Source: JACVRW01 sp963850205 (GTDB taxonomy: Bacteria; Actinomycetota; Thermoleophilia; Solirubrobacterales; Thermoleophilaceae). From it: a stretch of DNA of 64,000 nucleotides. This document shows, one piece after another, positions 41,135 through 50,105 of this stretch. The stretch's first letter is position 1, and each line of letters starts with the position of its first letter. Below the pieces are notes generated by a model. The model did not search any database. It was not told the DNA's origin and was given only the letters and a program-made list of their open reading frames with translations. The DNA is taken from positions 62,001 to 126,000 of the forward strand of contig CAWKKJ010000001.1 in NCBI GenBank assembly GCA_963850205.1. Direction: 5' to 3'. Position numbers and translations under genes: made by a program.

Positions 41135-42444
41135 CGCTCCTCCCGTTCCAGCACCAGCTCGACCTCGGTGCCCGTCGTGGGGGAGCTCGTGATCACCGCG
41201 CGGCCCCCGTGGCGGGCCATGCGGCCCACCAGCGACTCACGCACGCCGCGCCGGTCGGCAGGGACGGCGTCGAGGTCGAACCCGGGGCCGCGGTCTCGGA
41301 CGAACACGTGCAGCCGGGCCGGGTCGGCCTCGGCGTAGACGTCCACCGGGGAGTGGCCGCCGAACTTTGCGGCGTTGGTCATCGCCTCGCGGGCTGCGGC
41401 TACCACCACCAGGGCGTCCTCGTCGAGGTCGCGGTCGCCGACGGTCACCACCTCCACCGGCACGCCGTGGTGCTCCTCCACCTCGGCCGCCGCGGCCTCG
41501 AGCGCCGGGGCGAGGCGCGCCACCGCGCCCGGCGCGGGACGGCCGGCGAGCCAAGCCCGCAGCTCGCGCTCCTGACGCCGGGCGAGCGCCGCCACCTCCT
41601 GCGGGTCGCCGGCGCGGCGCTGGACCATGGCCAGCGTCTGCAGCACGGAGTCGTGCAGGTGGGCGGCCAGCTCGGCCCGCTCCTGCGAGCGGACCCGCTC
41701 GGCCCGCTCGGCCCCGAGCGAGCGCACGAGGCGCAGGATCCAGGGGGCGAAGATCACGGCCAGCACCACCGCCACGGCGATCGCGGCCAGCAACACGTCG
41801 CGCGCGGCGCCGAGCGCGCCGGTGGCCTGCAGGAAGGCGATGCCCGCCGCGACCACGAGGGCCGCGCCCGCGACGGTGCGCCAGGCGCCGACTCCGCCGA
41901 TGCCCGCGCCGGCCAGCGCCGTCCGCGCCCGCTCCGCGGTGGCCGCCAGCGGGGTGTGCCGAGCCGCGGCGGCCGCCGGCGCCGGCTCGGACAGCGCCGC
42001 GCTGGGCGAACGCTCGGCGGGATCGGGCTGGTCCTCCTGGGAGGCCCGCCAGATGAGCGCCCCCCCGCTGGCCACCAGGACCAGGGGCCAGACGATGGCG
42101 TCCGAGAACCAGATTCCCAGCGCCCGAAAGGTGAGCAGCACGCTCAGCAGGAGCAGGCCGGTGCCCACCGCGACCTGAATTGCGCCGCGGCCGGCTGGCC
42201 CGCGCCGGCGCACGCCCGGGTCCGCCTCGCCGGCGGGGACGACGAGCCAGCCGAGGCCGTAGGCCACGACGCCCACCCCGCCGGCCGCGACCGCGACCAC
42301 GAAGGCCAGCCTCACGAGGGTTACGTCGATGCCGTAGCGCCGGGCGATACCGGCGCACAGGCCGCTCAACCAGCGCCGCTCGGCGTCGCGGCGCAGCAGA
42401 CGCGGCTGGACTCCGCCGTGGGAGGTGGTCATGGCCTGCTCCAT
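41131..42444 (-). CDS. PspC-domain sensor histidine kinase (LiaS/MacS-like)
   Basis: 437 residues (or 433 from ATG 42432). N-terminal PspC motif RRWLSGLCAGIARRYGIDVTL plus helix, further helices to about residue 240, then a HisKA_3 dimerisation helix with the phospho-His in AELAAHLHDSVLQTLAM, and an HATPase with EAMTNAAKFGG (N box) and VRDRGPGFDL (G1 box). The family senses envelope damage. The response regulator follows with a 4-base overlap; a LiaF-like gene lies upstream. Confidence 0.9.
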   Translation of the reverse strand: MEQAMTTSHGGVQPRLLRRDAERRWLSGLCAGIARRYGIDVTLVRLAFVVAVAAGGVGVVAYGLGWLVVPAGEADPGVRRRGPAGRGAIQVAVGTGLLLLSVLLTFRALGIWFSDAIVWPLVLVASGGALIWRASQEDQPDPAERSPSAALSEPAPAAAAARHTPLAATAERARTALAGAGIGGVGAWRTVAGAALVVAAGIAFLQATGALGAARDVLLAAIAVAVVLAVIFAPWILRLVRSLGAERAERVRSQERAELAAHLHDSVLQTLAMVQRRAGDPQEVAALARRQERELRAWLAGRPAPGAVARLAPALEAAAAEVEEHHGVPVEVVTVGDRDLDEDALVVVAAAREAMTNAAKFGGHSPVDVYAEADPARLHVFVRDRGPGFDLDAVPADRRGVRESLVGRMARHGGRAVITSSPTTGTEVELVLEREER

Positions 42445-42462
42445 GATCTCAGCGCGGACGCC

Positions 42463-42645
42463 TCACCCGGCGCGGCCGAGGCCGTTCGCCACGAGGATCG
42501 CCCCCACCGCCGCGCAGGCGATGGGGGCGAAGAGGGCGAAGCTCAGCTCCAGGACATCCAGCGCCTCGAGCAGCAGCACCGAGCCCATGGCGAGCACCGC
42601 GATGCCGGCCACCAGCGAGGGGATGTCGATACCACCCCGGTTCAC
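42463..42645 (-). CDS. 60-residue membrane protein in the Lia-like operon
   Basis: GTG start at 42645. Two hydrophobic stretches, IPSLVAGIAVLAMGSVLLLEAL and ALFAPIACAAVGAILVANGL, separated by a short acidic turn. It resembles the paired-helix LiaI/LiaF-TM type domain often seen beside PspC proteins. It sits 3 bases after the LiaF-like gene and 18 before the kinase, so the four genes probably form one operon. Confidence 0.65.
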   Translation of the reverse strand: MNRGGIDIPSLVAGIAVLAMGSVLLLEALDVLELSFALFAPIACAAVGAILVANGLGRAG

Positions 42646-42648
42646 GGG

Positions 42649-43885
42649 TTAGTCGATCACCCGTTCCCCGGTGTCGAGACAGGCCTCGTTGCCGGCCCGC
42701 AGAGCGTCGTTGCCGTAGTAGTCGTCGCGGCCGAAGCCGCCGTGGTCCACATCCCGGTGGCTCACCACGAGGTGGCCCACGCCGATGTCGGCGTCGAGCA
42801 CCAGCCGGGTGGTGTCAAGGGGCGCGTCGGGACCCTCCTGAAAGTCGACGTCGATGCCGCCGTTGCCGCGGTCGAAGACGTCGCTCTGGCCCATGCCGAT
42901 CTCGGCGCGGGTGGCCACGCACACGTCCTCGGCCACCAGCACCCGGGCCTCGCCGACCCCCAGATCGACCTGCAGCGGGACATCGCCCGGCGGGAGTGAC
43001 GTGTCACGCAGATCGACCACCAGCTCGCCCATGCCCAGCTCGTAGCGCTCTCTCAGGTCCGCCGTCGACCCGGGCCGATACTCGCGCTCGCCCGTGCCCC
43101 CGGTGGTGTCGATGCCCGCGGCCTGCACGGTGCCCGCCGACAGCGCCAGGACCACCGCCGGCAGCACCAGCCAGCGCACCGGCTTCAGAAACGCGCCCGC
43201 GAGGACCGCGGCGCCGGCGGCGATGACCACTCCAGCGACCAGCCCGTCAGGGCCGCCCGCGGCCGCCCAGGCTCCGAAGAACGCCACCACCAGACAGATG
43301 ACGAGGACCCCGAGCCCGAGCGCAGCGCGCTTCGCGATGTCCGCGGGCTCGCCGCTCGGGCCCTGTCCGGAGACCGCCCACCATGCGAGTACGCCGGCGG
43401 CGACCAGAACGGCGAGGGGGACGAGAAGTCCCGCCACGAGTACCCCGCCGCCGAGAAGAAAGGGCCAGGCGACCAGCAGCGCGATCACCACGGCGGCGAT
43501 CACCAGCGCCCGGTTGCGCCTCTGACTCGGCTCGGCCGAGCGCTTCACCCGCCGCCGGCTCGCTGGGCACGAGCAGCAGAGCGGCCAGGTAGAGCAGCAC
43601 GCCGGCCCCGCCGACGAAGGCGAGGGCGATGATGCCGATCCGAAACAGGAGCGGGTCGACGTTGAAGTAGCGGCCGAGGCCGCCGCAGACTCCGCCGATC
43701 ACCCGGTCGCTGCGCGAGCGCAGCAGACGCCGCGGGCCCGGGCCCTCCGGGCCGCCGCTTGCGGGGCCCTCGCCGCCCAGCTGCCGGGTCTCCTCGGTAT
43801 CCGGTGCCTGCGGGCCTTCCGGCTTCTCGTCCGGCGTCTCGTCCGGCTTCTCGGGCCCGTGCTCTTGCCTGTCGTCCATGTTCAT
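42649..43885 (-). CDS. PspC-LiaF-like membrane regulator (frameshifted at the join)
   Basis: About 411 residues if joined. The first 115 residues, from ATG 43885, have an acidic start and a PspC domain (SDRVIGGVCGGLGRYFNVDP, then IGIIALAFVGGAGVLLYLAA and LLVPSE). Near 43545 the frame must shift by one base to reach NRALVIAAVVIALLVAWPF, four to five helices and a beta-helical LiaF C-terminus with repeats ELGMGELVVDL, LGVGEARVL, EIGMGQSDVF and DIGVGHLVV. A separate GTG start at 43548 is possible but has no ribosome site, and the total length fits one inserted base. LiaF proteins restrain LiaS in the absence of envelope stress. Confidence 0.75.
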
Positions 43886-43976
43886 CTCGTTCCTCCGATG
43901 GCGTTCGTGTGCTCGCCATCGAGGGTGCCGCTTGGGCGGGAGCCCGGCAATTGGGAATGGTCCCTAGGGGTGACCC

Positions 43977-44837
43977 CTAGACGTCGCTGAAATCCCGCTC
44001 CAGGAAGGTCGCGTCCATGCCCACGGCAAGCGCAGCCGCCAGCCCGAGGTACAGCGCGGCCACCGCCAGGCGCGTGGCCGGCTTGACGCGGCTGTAGGCC
44101 CTGGCCTCGGGCGTGTTGCGCTGCTTCCAGCGCCGCCAAGTCTCGAGGCCGCCGAAGAGGAGGATCAGCAGCATGATCGGGTTGGGGAAGACGATGGTGG
44201 CGGCGATCAGCAGGCCGTAGCCCACCAGCCACATCCAAGGAGAGAGCGCGGCCATGGCCCGGCCGCCGTCCAGGGGCAGCACGGGCAGCAGGTTGAACAG
44301 GTTGAGGAAGAAGCCCACGAAGGCGAGAGCCTGGAACAGCTCGTTCCCGGTTATCGCCCAGAGCCCGAGCGGCACCAGCGCACCCAGCGTGCCCAGCACC
44401 GGGCCGGCGAGACCCACCCGCGCTTCGGCGGCGGCGTCCTTCGGCAGCTCCTTCATGGCCACGAGGGCGCCAAGGAAGGGGATGAACATCGGCGCGCTGG
44501 CCTTGATTCCCTCGCGGCGCAGTTGGATCACGTGACCCATCTCGTGGACCAGGAGCAGCAGCACGAAGCCCGCGGCGAAGCTCCAGCCCCAGATCAGCGC
44601 GTAGGCCGCGACCGAGACCAGCATGGTGGCCGAGGTCGTGAACAGCTTCAGCTTCGGCAGCAGCAGGAGCAGACCCTTGAGCTTGGCTCCGAACTTGATG
44701 ATCAGGAAACCGGCGGCGACCAGCAGGCCTAGGGCCCGCCGCCAGGCGGGCTTTGTGGCCCCTGGCTCCTCGTCGCGGCCCAGGGGCGGCGCCTGCGGCG
44801 ATTCGGGGAGGGGAAGGGAGCGCGACTCCATACTCAT
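43977..44837 (-). CDS. M50 family site-2-type membrane metalloprotease
   Basis: 286 residues from ATG 44837. Six or so membrane helices; zinc motif LLLLVHEMGHVIQL in the second and NLLPVLPLDGGRAM, the conserved NxxPxxxLDGG, in a later one. No PDZ or CBS domain. S2P proteases cut transmembrane anti-sigma factors or signal peptides. Because the window encodes a membrane-tethered sigma factor, this protease is a candidate to release it, but this is conjecture; the Lia-like genes next door are another possible target. Divergent from ssrA. Confidence 0.87.
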   Translation of the reverse strand: MSMESRSLPLPESPQAPPLGRDEEPGATKPAWRRALGLLVAAGFLIIKFGAKLKGLLLLLPKLKLFTTSATMLVSVAAYALIWGWSFAAGFVLLLLVHEMGHVIQLRREGIKASAPMFIPFLGALVAMKELPKDAAAEARVGLAGPVLGTLGALVPLGLWAITGNELFQALAFVGFFLNLFNLLPVLPLDGGRAMAALSPWMWLVGYGLLIAATIVFPNPIMLLILLFGGLETWRRWKQRNTPEARAYSRVKPATRLAVAALYLGLAAALAVGMDATFLERDFSDV

Positions 44838-44858
44838 ATTCTGGCAGCCGGCCGCCGC

Positions 44859-44864
44859 TAAACT
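44859..44864 (+). promoter_or_regulatory. -10 element of ssrA
   Basis: TAAACT lies 13 bases before the mature 5' end of tmRNA, leaving a short precursor to be trimmed by RNase P. No clear -35 is visible upstream. Confidence 0.5.
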
Positions 44865-44877
44865 GTGTGCAGAACAA

Positions 44878-45249
44878 GGGGGCGAACCAGCTTCGACGTG
44901 GAGCAGATCGTTCCCGATGTGGCGAGTCGAGGACTCCGGGTTGGCCTCGTTAAATGATCCCGGAAACCAATATGTGCGGACTCTCACGAGCTCCAGCCTC
45001 TCGCCGCTTAAATAGGTGAGAGAGTCGCCCCGGGCAGCCCGCGGCCCGGACCGGCGGCTTCATACAGCGGGATCACCGCGGCGGTTCGACCCTTGGCCGC
45101 CTAGGGACATTTCAGAGGGTGTGGCGCCGGGGACGTGCCCCGCGGATCGACCGAACCGAGCGCCGAGATCAAGACTCCGACGGGAACGCTCGTAGCAAGC
45201 ATCGGGAAGGTGTTCCGCGGACGCCGGGGCAGTGCCGGCCGCCTCCACC
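44878..45249 (+). ncRNA. ssrA: tmRNA (transfer-messenger RNA)
   Basis: 372 nt, the normal length. Acceptor 5' strand GGGGGCG pairs with CGCCTCC (45240-45246) followed by ACC; the terminal A of CCA is not encoded. The D-like part AGCTTCGACG and the stretch GGTTGGCCTCGTTAAA match tmRNA consensus. The tag reading frame runs 44976-45011 from the resume codon GCG to TAA: ADSHELQPLAA, joined to the charged Ala; mycobacteria have ADSHQRDYALAA. CTCTCGCC and GGTGAGAG around the stop form helix 5. The T-stem GCCGG/CCGGC is perfect but its 7-base loop is GGCAGTG rather than TTCRANY. Rescues stalled ribosomes with SmpB. Confidence 0.93.
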
Positions 45250-45263
45250 TCAGCGAGATCCCT

Positions 45264-45287
45264 GCGCCCCGCCACACGGCGGGGCGC
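45264..45287 (+). terminator. terminator of ssrA
   Basis: GCGCCCCGCC-ACAC-GGCGGGGCGC, a perfect 10-base stem 15 bases after the tmRNA 3' end. It can also end the convergent exonuclease transcript. Confidence 0.75.
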
Positions 45288-45295
45288 CGGCGTCT

Positions 45296-46159
45296 CTAGC
45301 CCGGCTCGACCCGCCCCGCCAGCCGGTCCATGCCCCGCTCGCGCGCCGCGCGGGCGGCGCCCTCGCCGTCGAGCGCCCGGTCGGCGGGCAGGTCGACGTC
45401 CACGTCCTGGAGCGTGGCGATCTCCTTGAAGCGCAGGAGCTCCTCCCGCTGACCGAGCAGCGCGGTCCGCACGGTCTTCTTGGTCTCGCGCATCGCCTGG
45501 TCGAGGGCCTTTTCCAGGGAGCCGTGGCGCTGGAGCAACTCCGCGGCGGTCTTCTCCCCGATCCCCTTGGCACCGGGGATGCCGTCGGAGGGGTCGCCGC
45601 GGAGGGCGATGAAGTCGGGCACCAGCGCCGGAGCGATGCCGTAGCGGCTGCGCACCTCCCTCGGGCCCACCAGCTCGGCCCCGCGGGCCCCGGTGCGCAC
45701 GTAGAGGACCTTCACGTGCTGGGTCGCGCACTGGAACATGTCGCGGTCGCCGGTCATCACCAGCACGCGCCCGCCGGCCTCGGCCTCGCGGGTGGCGTAG
45801 GAGCCGAGCAGGTCGTCCGCCTCGAGGGTCTCCGAGACGGCCACCGTCCAGCCGAAGGCCTCGAAGAAGTCCTTCGCGTCCGTGAACTGGTGCACGAGGC
45901 CCTCCGGGACGTCGGGCCGCTCGGCGTGGTAGCCGTCGAACAGTTCGAGGCGGTAGTCGGCGGCGTCGGGCCCGAAGCAGAGCACCACGGCGCGCGGGTC
46001 GTGCTCCTGCACCTCGCGCAGGATCAGGTTCGCCGTGCCGAGCAGCGCGTTCACCGGCCGGCCCTCGTCGTCCTGGATCGAGTCGGGCAGGGCGTAGAAG
46101 GCCCGGAAGAGCATGGAGGGCGCGTCGACCACGAGAAGGGGACCGGGCATGGGACCCAT
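45296..46159 (-). CDS. 5'-3' exonuclease / flap endonuclease (PolA N-terminal type)
   Basis: 287 residues from ATG 46159; ATG 46150 and GTG 46192 are alternatives. PLLVVDAPSMLFRAFYALP, then FGPDAADYRLELFDGYHAERP, acidic metal sites in LEADDLLGSYA and VMTGDRDMFQC, and the helix-hairpin-helix GDPSDGIPGAKGIGEKTAAELL. Acts on 5' flaps and RNA-DNA ends in replication and repair. It stands alone rather than fused to DNA polymerase I. Nearly touches the ssrA terminator. Confidence 0.9.
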   Translation of the reverse strand: MGPMPGPLLVVDAPSMLFRAFYALPDSIQDDEGRPVNALLGTANLILREVQEHDPRAVVLCFGPDAADYRLELFDGYHAERPDVPEGLVHQFTDAKDFFEAFGWTVAVSETLEADDLLGSYATREAEAGGRVLVMTGDRDMFQCATQHVKVLYVRTGARGAELVGPREVRSRYGIAPALVPDFIALRGDPSDGIPGAKGIGEKTAAELLQRHGSLEKALDQAMRETKKTVRTALLGQREELLRFKEIATLQDVDVDLPADRALDGEGAARAARERGMDRLAGRVEPG

Positions 46160-46218
46160 TGTGCCGGGGGCGCCACCGACGCGCGTCTTCACCGGGGTCG
46201 CCTACGATCTCGCGCTCG

Positions 46219-48705
46219 ATGCGGGAACGGATGGCCACCAGAGCTCCGCAGTGGCTGGCGATCCTGCTCGTGAGCCTGGCCGGGCTCCTGCTCGAGGTGG
46301 GCTACACCCGCATCGTCTCCTACAAGCTCTACTACTACTACGTCTATCTGGTCATCGGCCTGAGCCTTTTGGGCATCGGGTCGGGCGGGATCCTGGTGGC
46401 CATCTGGGCGCCGCTGCGCCGCGCCACCACCGAGCGGGTCATCGCCCTGTGCTCGCTCTGGGGGGCGGTGAGCGTGGTTGTGGGCTACGTGGTGGTGGCT
46501 CGCGTCCCGGTCGACACCGTGGCCATCTGGGACTACGGCAGCTACGCGTCGTTCAAGAACTTCGGCGTCCTGGGCCTGATCTGCTTCGCGCTTTTTGCGA
46601 CCTTCATCGCGCTCGGCATCATCGTCGCCACCCTGCTCGGGCGGGCCGGGGAGCGCCGGGTCGGCCGCCTCTACTTCGCCGACCTGCTGGGCGCCGGGCT
46701 CGGCTGCCTGCTCGCGATCCCGCTGATCGTGAGCCTCGGTCCGCCCACGGTGGTGATGCTGGCGGCCCTGATCTTCGCCGTGGTGGGCGTGATCTGGATG
46801 TCCCGGCCGTCGCCTGGGTTCATCGCCGGCTGCGTGCTGGTCGGCGTGCTCGCCGTCGCGGTGGCCGTGGAGAGCGCGGTGCCGGACGTTCGAACCGAGC
46901 AGGGCAAGTTCCAGGGCGACAGTGCCGACTCGCTCTACGGCGACTGGGGACCGGTCTTCCGGGTCGACGTGCATCGAGTCGCCCCGGACGCCGAAAACCG
47001 GGTGCTGGCGCACGACGGCACGTACGGCTCCGGGATCTGGAGATGGGATGGGGACGTCTCGACGCTCGGCCGCTACGAGAACGACTCGCGCTCGATCCCC
47101 TTCAACCTCCTCGGCGAGCCCCCCGGACGCGAGCTGATCATCGGCTCGGCGGGCGGGCAGGAGATCCTCGCCTCGCTGCATTTCGGCGCGCCGCGCATCG
47201 AGGCCATCGAGCTCAACCCGGTGACCGTGGGCCTGCTCGAGGACGAGTTCGCCGACTTCACCGGCCGCATCCCGGAGCGGCCGGAGGTGGACCTCAACCA
47301 GGGCGACGGGCGCTCGTACCTCGAGCGCAGCGACCGTTCTTACGATCTCGTCTGGTACGTGGCCCCGGACAGCTACGCGGCGAACAACGCGGCCTCGTCC
47401 GGCGCCTTCGTGCTCTCCGAGAGCTATCTCTACACGACGGAGATGATCGAGAACACGCTCGAGCATCTCCGCGACGACGGCATGATGGTGGTGCAGTTCG
47501 GCGAGTTCAGCTTCGAGGAGGCGCCGAACCGGACGAGCCGCTACGTGGTCACCGCGCGGGAGGCGCTGGAGCGTTTCGGCGTCGACGATCCGCGTCGCCA
47601 CATCATCGTGGCGGCCGAGCAGACGCCCAACGCCGACCTGGCCACGATCATGGTCAAGCGGACGCCGTTCACCGCTTCGGAGGTCGAGTCGTTTGCCTCC
47701 GACCTGCCCACCGTTCCCAACCAGGTGCCGATCTACGCCCCGGGCCGCAGCTTCGACGACCGCGGGGTGGCCGGAAGCGCCCTCGTCGCGAGCCTGGCCT
47801 CGGCGAGCGCCCCGGAGGTCGACCGCATCGTCGCCGATCAGCCGACCGAGGTACAGGCGATCACCGACGACGGCCCGTTCTTCTGGCACTTCAGGAGCTT
47901 CGGCGACGTGCTGGCCAACATCACCGACCCGATCGAGGCGATCGACCCCGAGGACTCCATCGGCGAGCGGGTGCTCCTGCTTCTCCTCGGAATCGCCGTG
48001 TTCTACGCCGCATTGTTCCTGCTCCTGCCGTTCGTGGCCGTGCGGGCCCGCTGGGCGGCGCTGCCCTCGAAGGGCATCTCGGCCGTGTACTTCGCCTGCC
48101 TGGGCCTCGGCTTCATGTTCTTCGAGATCACGATGATCCAGCGGCTGGTGCGTTTCCTCGGCTACCCGAGCTACTCGCTGACGGTGACGCTCGCGTCGAT
48201 CCTGGTCTCGACCGGCATCGGCGCCCTGTTGAGCCGTCGCTTCGCCGGCCGCTCGGGCACGGTCGTCCCCATTGTTCTGGGACTCCTGGCCGCGCTGACC
48301 CTCTTCTACCAGCTCGCCCTGGACCCGCTCACCGACGCGCTGCTCTCTTCGGGGCTGGCCGTGCGCGTGGTGTTCGCGCTCCTCGTGCTCGCCCCGCTCG
48401 GCCTGTGCCTCGGCATGTTCATGCCGCTGGGACTTGGCCTGATCAGCCGGCTCACCGCGCATCCCGAGGAGTACGTGGCCTGGTCCTGGGCCGTGAACGG
48501 CTTTTTCAGCGTGATCGGCTCGGTGCTGACCACGATCCTGTCGATGAGCTTCGGCTTCCGAGCGGTGCAGTACGGCGGGTTGGCGGTGTACGGGCTCGCG
48601 GTGGCGGCCTTCCTGGTGCTCCACCGGTCGGCCGACCGAGCCGAGCCGGCGCCCGTGCCCGAGCCGCCGCCCAGGCAGCGGCGGACAGCGGCCGTTTCCG
48701 GGTAG
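46219..48705 (+). CDS. polytopic membrane protein with central spermidine-synthase-like domain
   Basis: 828 residues from ATG 46219, with TACGAT 10 bases before. About seven helices in residues 8-225 and seven to eight in 590-810 flank a cytoplasmic Rossmann domain (about 235-560) with a SAM-like motif ELIIGSAGGQEILASL and EAIELNPVTVGLL, SYLERSDRSYDLVWY, and LSESYLYTTEMIENTLEHL, as in spermidine synthases. The usual acidic polyamine pocket is not obvious. Similar fused proteins are widespread in actinobacteria, function unknown. A role in polyamine or lipid modification is possible. Confidence 0.8.
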   Translation: MRERMATRAPQWLAILLVSLAGLLLEVGYTRIVSYKLYYYYVYLVIGLSLLGIGSGGILVAIWAPLRRATTERVIALCSLWGAVSVVVGYVVVARVPVDTVAIWDYGSYASFKNFGVLGLICFALFATFIALGIIVATLLGRAGERRVGRLYFADLLGAGLGCLLAIPLIVSLGPPTVVMLAALIFAVVGVIWMSRPSPGFIAGCVLVGVLAVAVAVESAVPDVRTEQGKFQGDSADSLYGDWGPVFRVDVHRVAPDAENRVLAHDGTYGSGIWRWDGDVSTLGRYENDSRSIPFNLLGEPPGRELIIGSAGGQEILASLHFGAPRIEAIELNPVTVGLLEDEFADFTGRIPERPEVDLNQGDGRSYLERSDRSYDLVWYVAPDSYAANNAASSGAFVLSESYLYTTEMIENTLEHLRDDGMMVVQFGEFSFEEAPNRTSRYVVTAREALERFGVDDPRRHIIVAAEQTPNADLATIMVKRTPFTASEVESFASDLPTVPNQVPIYAPGRSFDDRGVAGSALVASLASASAPEVDRIVADQPTEVQAITDDGPFFWHFRSFGDVLANITDPIEAIDPEDSIGERVLLLLLGIAVFYAALFLLLPFVAVRARWAALPSKGISAVYFACLGLGFMFFEITMIQRLVRFLGYPSYSLTVTLASILVSTGIGALLSRRFAGRSGTVVPIVLGLLAALTLFYQLALDPLTDALLSSGLAVRVVFALLVLAPLGLCLGMFMPLGLGLISRLTAHPEEYVAWSWAVNGFFSVIGSVLTTILSMSFGFRAVQYGGLAVYGLAVAAFLVLHRSADRAEPAPVPEPPPRQRRTAAVSG

Positions 48706-48715
48706 ACGACCGAGC

Positions 48716-49339
48716 ATGGAGGACGACGCCAGTCCCTTCCTTCCCGAGCGCCGTTCACTCTCGGCCCTGCGCGAGGCGGCGGCGGACTGCCGCGGCTGTC
48801 ACCTGTACGGCCCCGCGACCCAGACGGTCTTCGGCGAGGGCCTCAAGCGGGCCCGGATCATGTTCGTGGGCGAGCAGCCCGGCGACGTCGAGGACCGCCA
48901 GGGCCGCCCCTTCGTCGGGCCCGCGGGCCGGGAGCTCGACCGTGGCCTCGAGACCGCCGGCATCGCCCGCGACCAGGCCTACGTGACCAACGTGGTCAAG
49001 CACTTCAAGTTCGAGGAGCGGGGACGCCGGCGCATCCATCAGACGCCCAGGCGCTTCGAGATCGAGGCCTGCCGGCCCTGGCTCACAGAGGAGCTGCGAG
49101 TGGTGCGGCCGGAGGTGCTGGTGCTTCTCGGGGCGACCGCGGCCAAGGCCCTGCTGGGGAGCTCGTTCCGGCTGACCCGGCACAGGGGCGAGTTCGTCGA
49201 CAGCGAGCTGGCCCCGCTGGTGACCGCCACCGTCCACCCCTCGGCCATCCTGCGCGCACCCGACGACGAGGCCCGCGCCGAGCAGCGGCGCTCGTTCGCG
49301 GCCGACCTGGGCGCGGTGGCCGCCGCGCTGGAGGAGTGA
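48716..49339 (+). CDS. udgX: UdgX-type uracil-DNA glycosylase
   Basis: 207 residues. Family-4-like core: CRGCHLYGPATQTVFGEG with Fe-S Cys, MFVGEQPGDVEDRQGRPFVGPAG, TNVVKHFKFEERGRRRIHQTP, and VTATVHPSAILR. The insertion RGRRRIH corresponds to the KRRIH loop of UdgX, whose His attacks and covalently holds the abasic sugar after uracil removal. Four Cys positions for the [4Fe-4S] cluster are partly visible (CxxC near residue 25-28, C at about 118). It follows the membrane protein gene by 10 bases. Confidence 0.88.
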   Translation: MEDDASPFLPERRSLSALREAAADCRGCHLYGPATQTVFGEGLKRARIMFVGEQPGDVEDRQGRPFVGPAGRELDRGLETAGIARDQAYVTNVVKHFKFEERGRRRIHQTPRRFEIEACRPWLTEELRVVRPEVLVLLGATAAKALLGSSFRLTRHRGEFVDSELAPLVTATVHPSAILRAPDDEARAEQRRSFAADLGAVAAALEE

Positions 49340-49382
49340 GGGTGTTACCGACGGCAGGACGCGGTGTATCTCTTATTGACCG

Positions 49383-50096
49383 ATGGTCAGCAACCAGGAG
49401 AACACCGTGTCCGATCGCAACGACGCCCCCCGTGACAAGCAGTTTCTTCTCGCCCGCCACGAGGCGCGGGTGCTCGAGTGGATCGCGCGGCGCCTGCCGC
49501 GCTGGGTCACCCCCGATCACCTGACCGGGCTCGGCGTGCTGGCGGCGGTGGGCATCGCCGCGGCGTACCTGCTGTCCAACGGCGACACCATCTGGCTCTG
49601 GGCCGCGAGCGGCCTGCTCGTGGTGCACTGGCTCGGCGACTCGCTCGACGGGACGCTGGCCCGCGTGCGCAAGATCGAGCGCCCCACCTACGGCTACTAC
49701 CTCGACCACCTGGTCGACGCGCTGGCCACCGCCGTGATCGGCCTCGGCCTGGGGCTCTCGCCCTACATGCTGCTCTCGGTGGGCCTGGTGATCGTGATCG
49801 TCTACCTGGTGCTGTCGATCAACACCTACCTCGAGACCTACGCCTTCGGGGTCTTCACGCTCGGCTACGGCCGCCTCGGGCCCACCGAGGCCCGCCTCGG
49901 CCTGATCGCCCTGAACACGCTGCTCGCGCTGGGCGTCGGCCTCGGCTTCCAGGTCGGCGATCTCGGCCTGACGCTGCTCGACCTGATCGCGCTGGGCGCC
50001 GCCGGCCTGGCCGTGGTGACGCTCGTGGCCCGCGCGGCCCGCAACCTCCGGGTGCTGGCCGAGCGCGAGCCGGCGGGCGGCGGCGCAGCTGCGTAA
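49383..50096 (+). CDS. CDP-alcohol phosphatidyltransferase family protein
   Basis: 237 residues, six predicted membrane helices. The signature DSLDGTLARVRKIERPTYGYYLDHLVD (given here in parts DSLDGTLAR and GYYLDHLVD) fits D-x2-DG-x2-AR-x8-G-x3-D-x3-D, the metal and CDP site. Makes a phospholipid or phosphatidyl-inositol-type product from a CDP-activated lipid; the acceptor alcohol cannot be predicted. No other phospholipid genes nearby. Confidence 0.85.
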   Translation: MVSNQENTVSDRNDAPRDKQFLLARHEARVLEWIARRLPRWVTPDHLTGLGVLAAVGIAAAYLLSNGDTIWLWAASGLLVVHWLGDSLDGTLARVRKIERPTYGYYLDHLVDALATAVIGLGLGLSPYMLLSVGLVIVIVYLVLSINTYLETYAFGVFTLGYGRLGPTEARLGLIALNTLLALGVGLGFQVGDLGLTLLDLIALGAAGLAVVTLVARAARNLRVLAEREPAGGGAAA

Positions 50097-50105
50097 CGGC
50101 CCGGC

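Noticed and set aside
41209..42999. Long open frame on the plus strand over the histidine kinase and its neighbours
   Set aside because: It is antisense to genes with clear conserved motifs, has Arg/Pro/His-rich shadow composition, and no ribosome site. High G+C produces many such frames, including others at 45119-46273 and 21942-24143.
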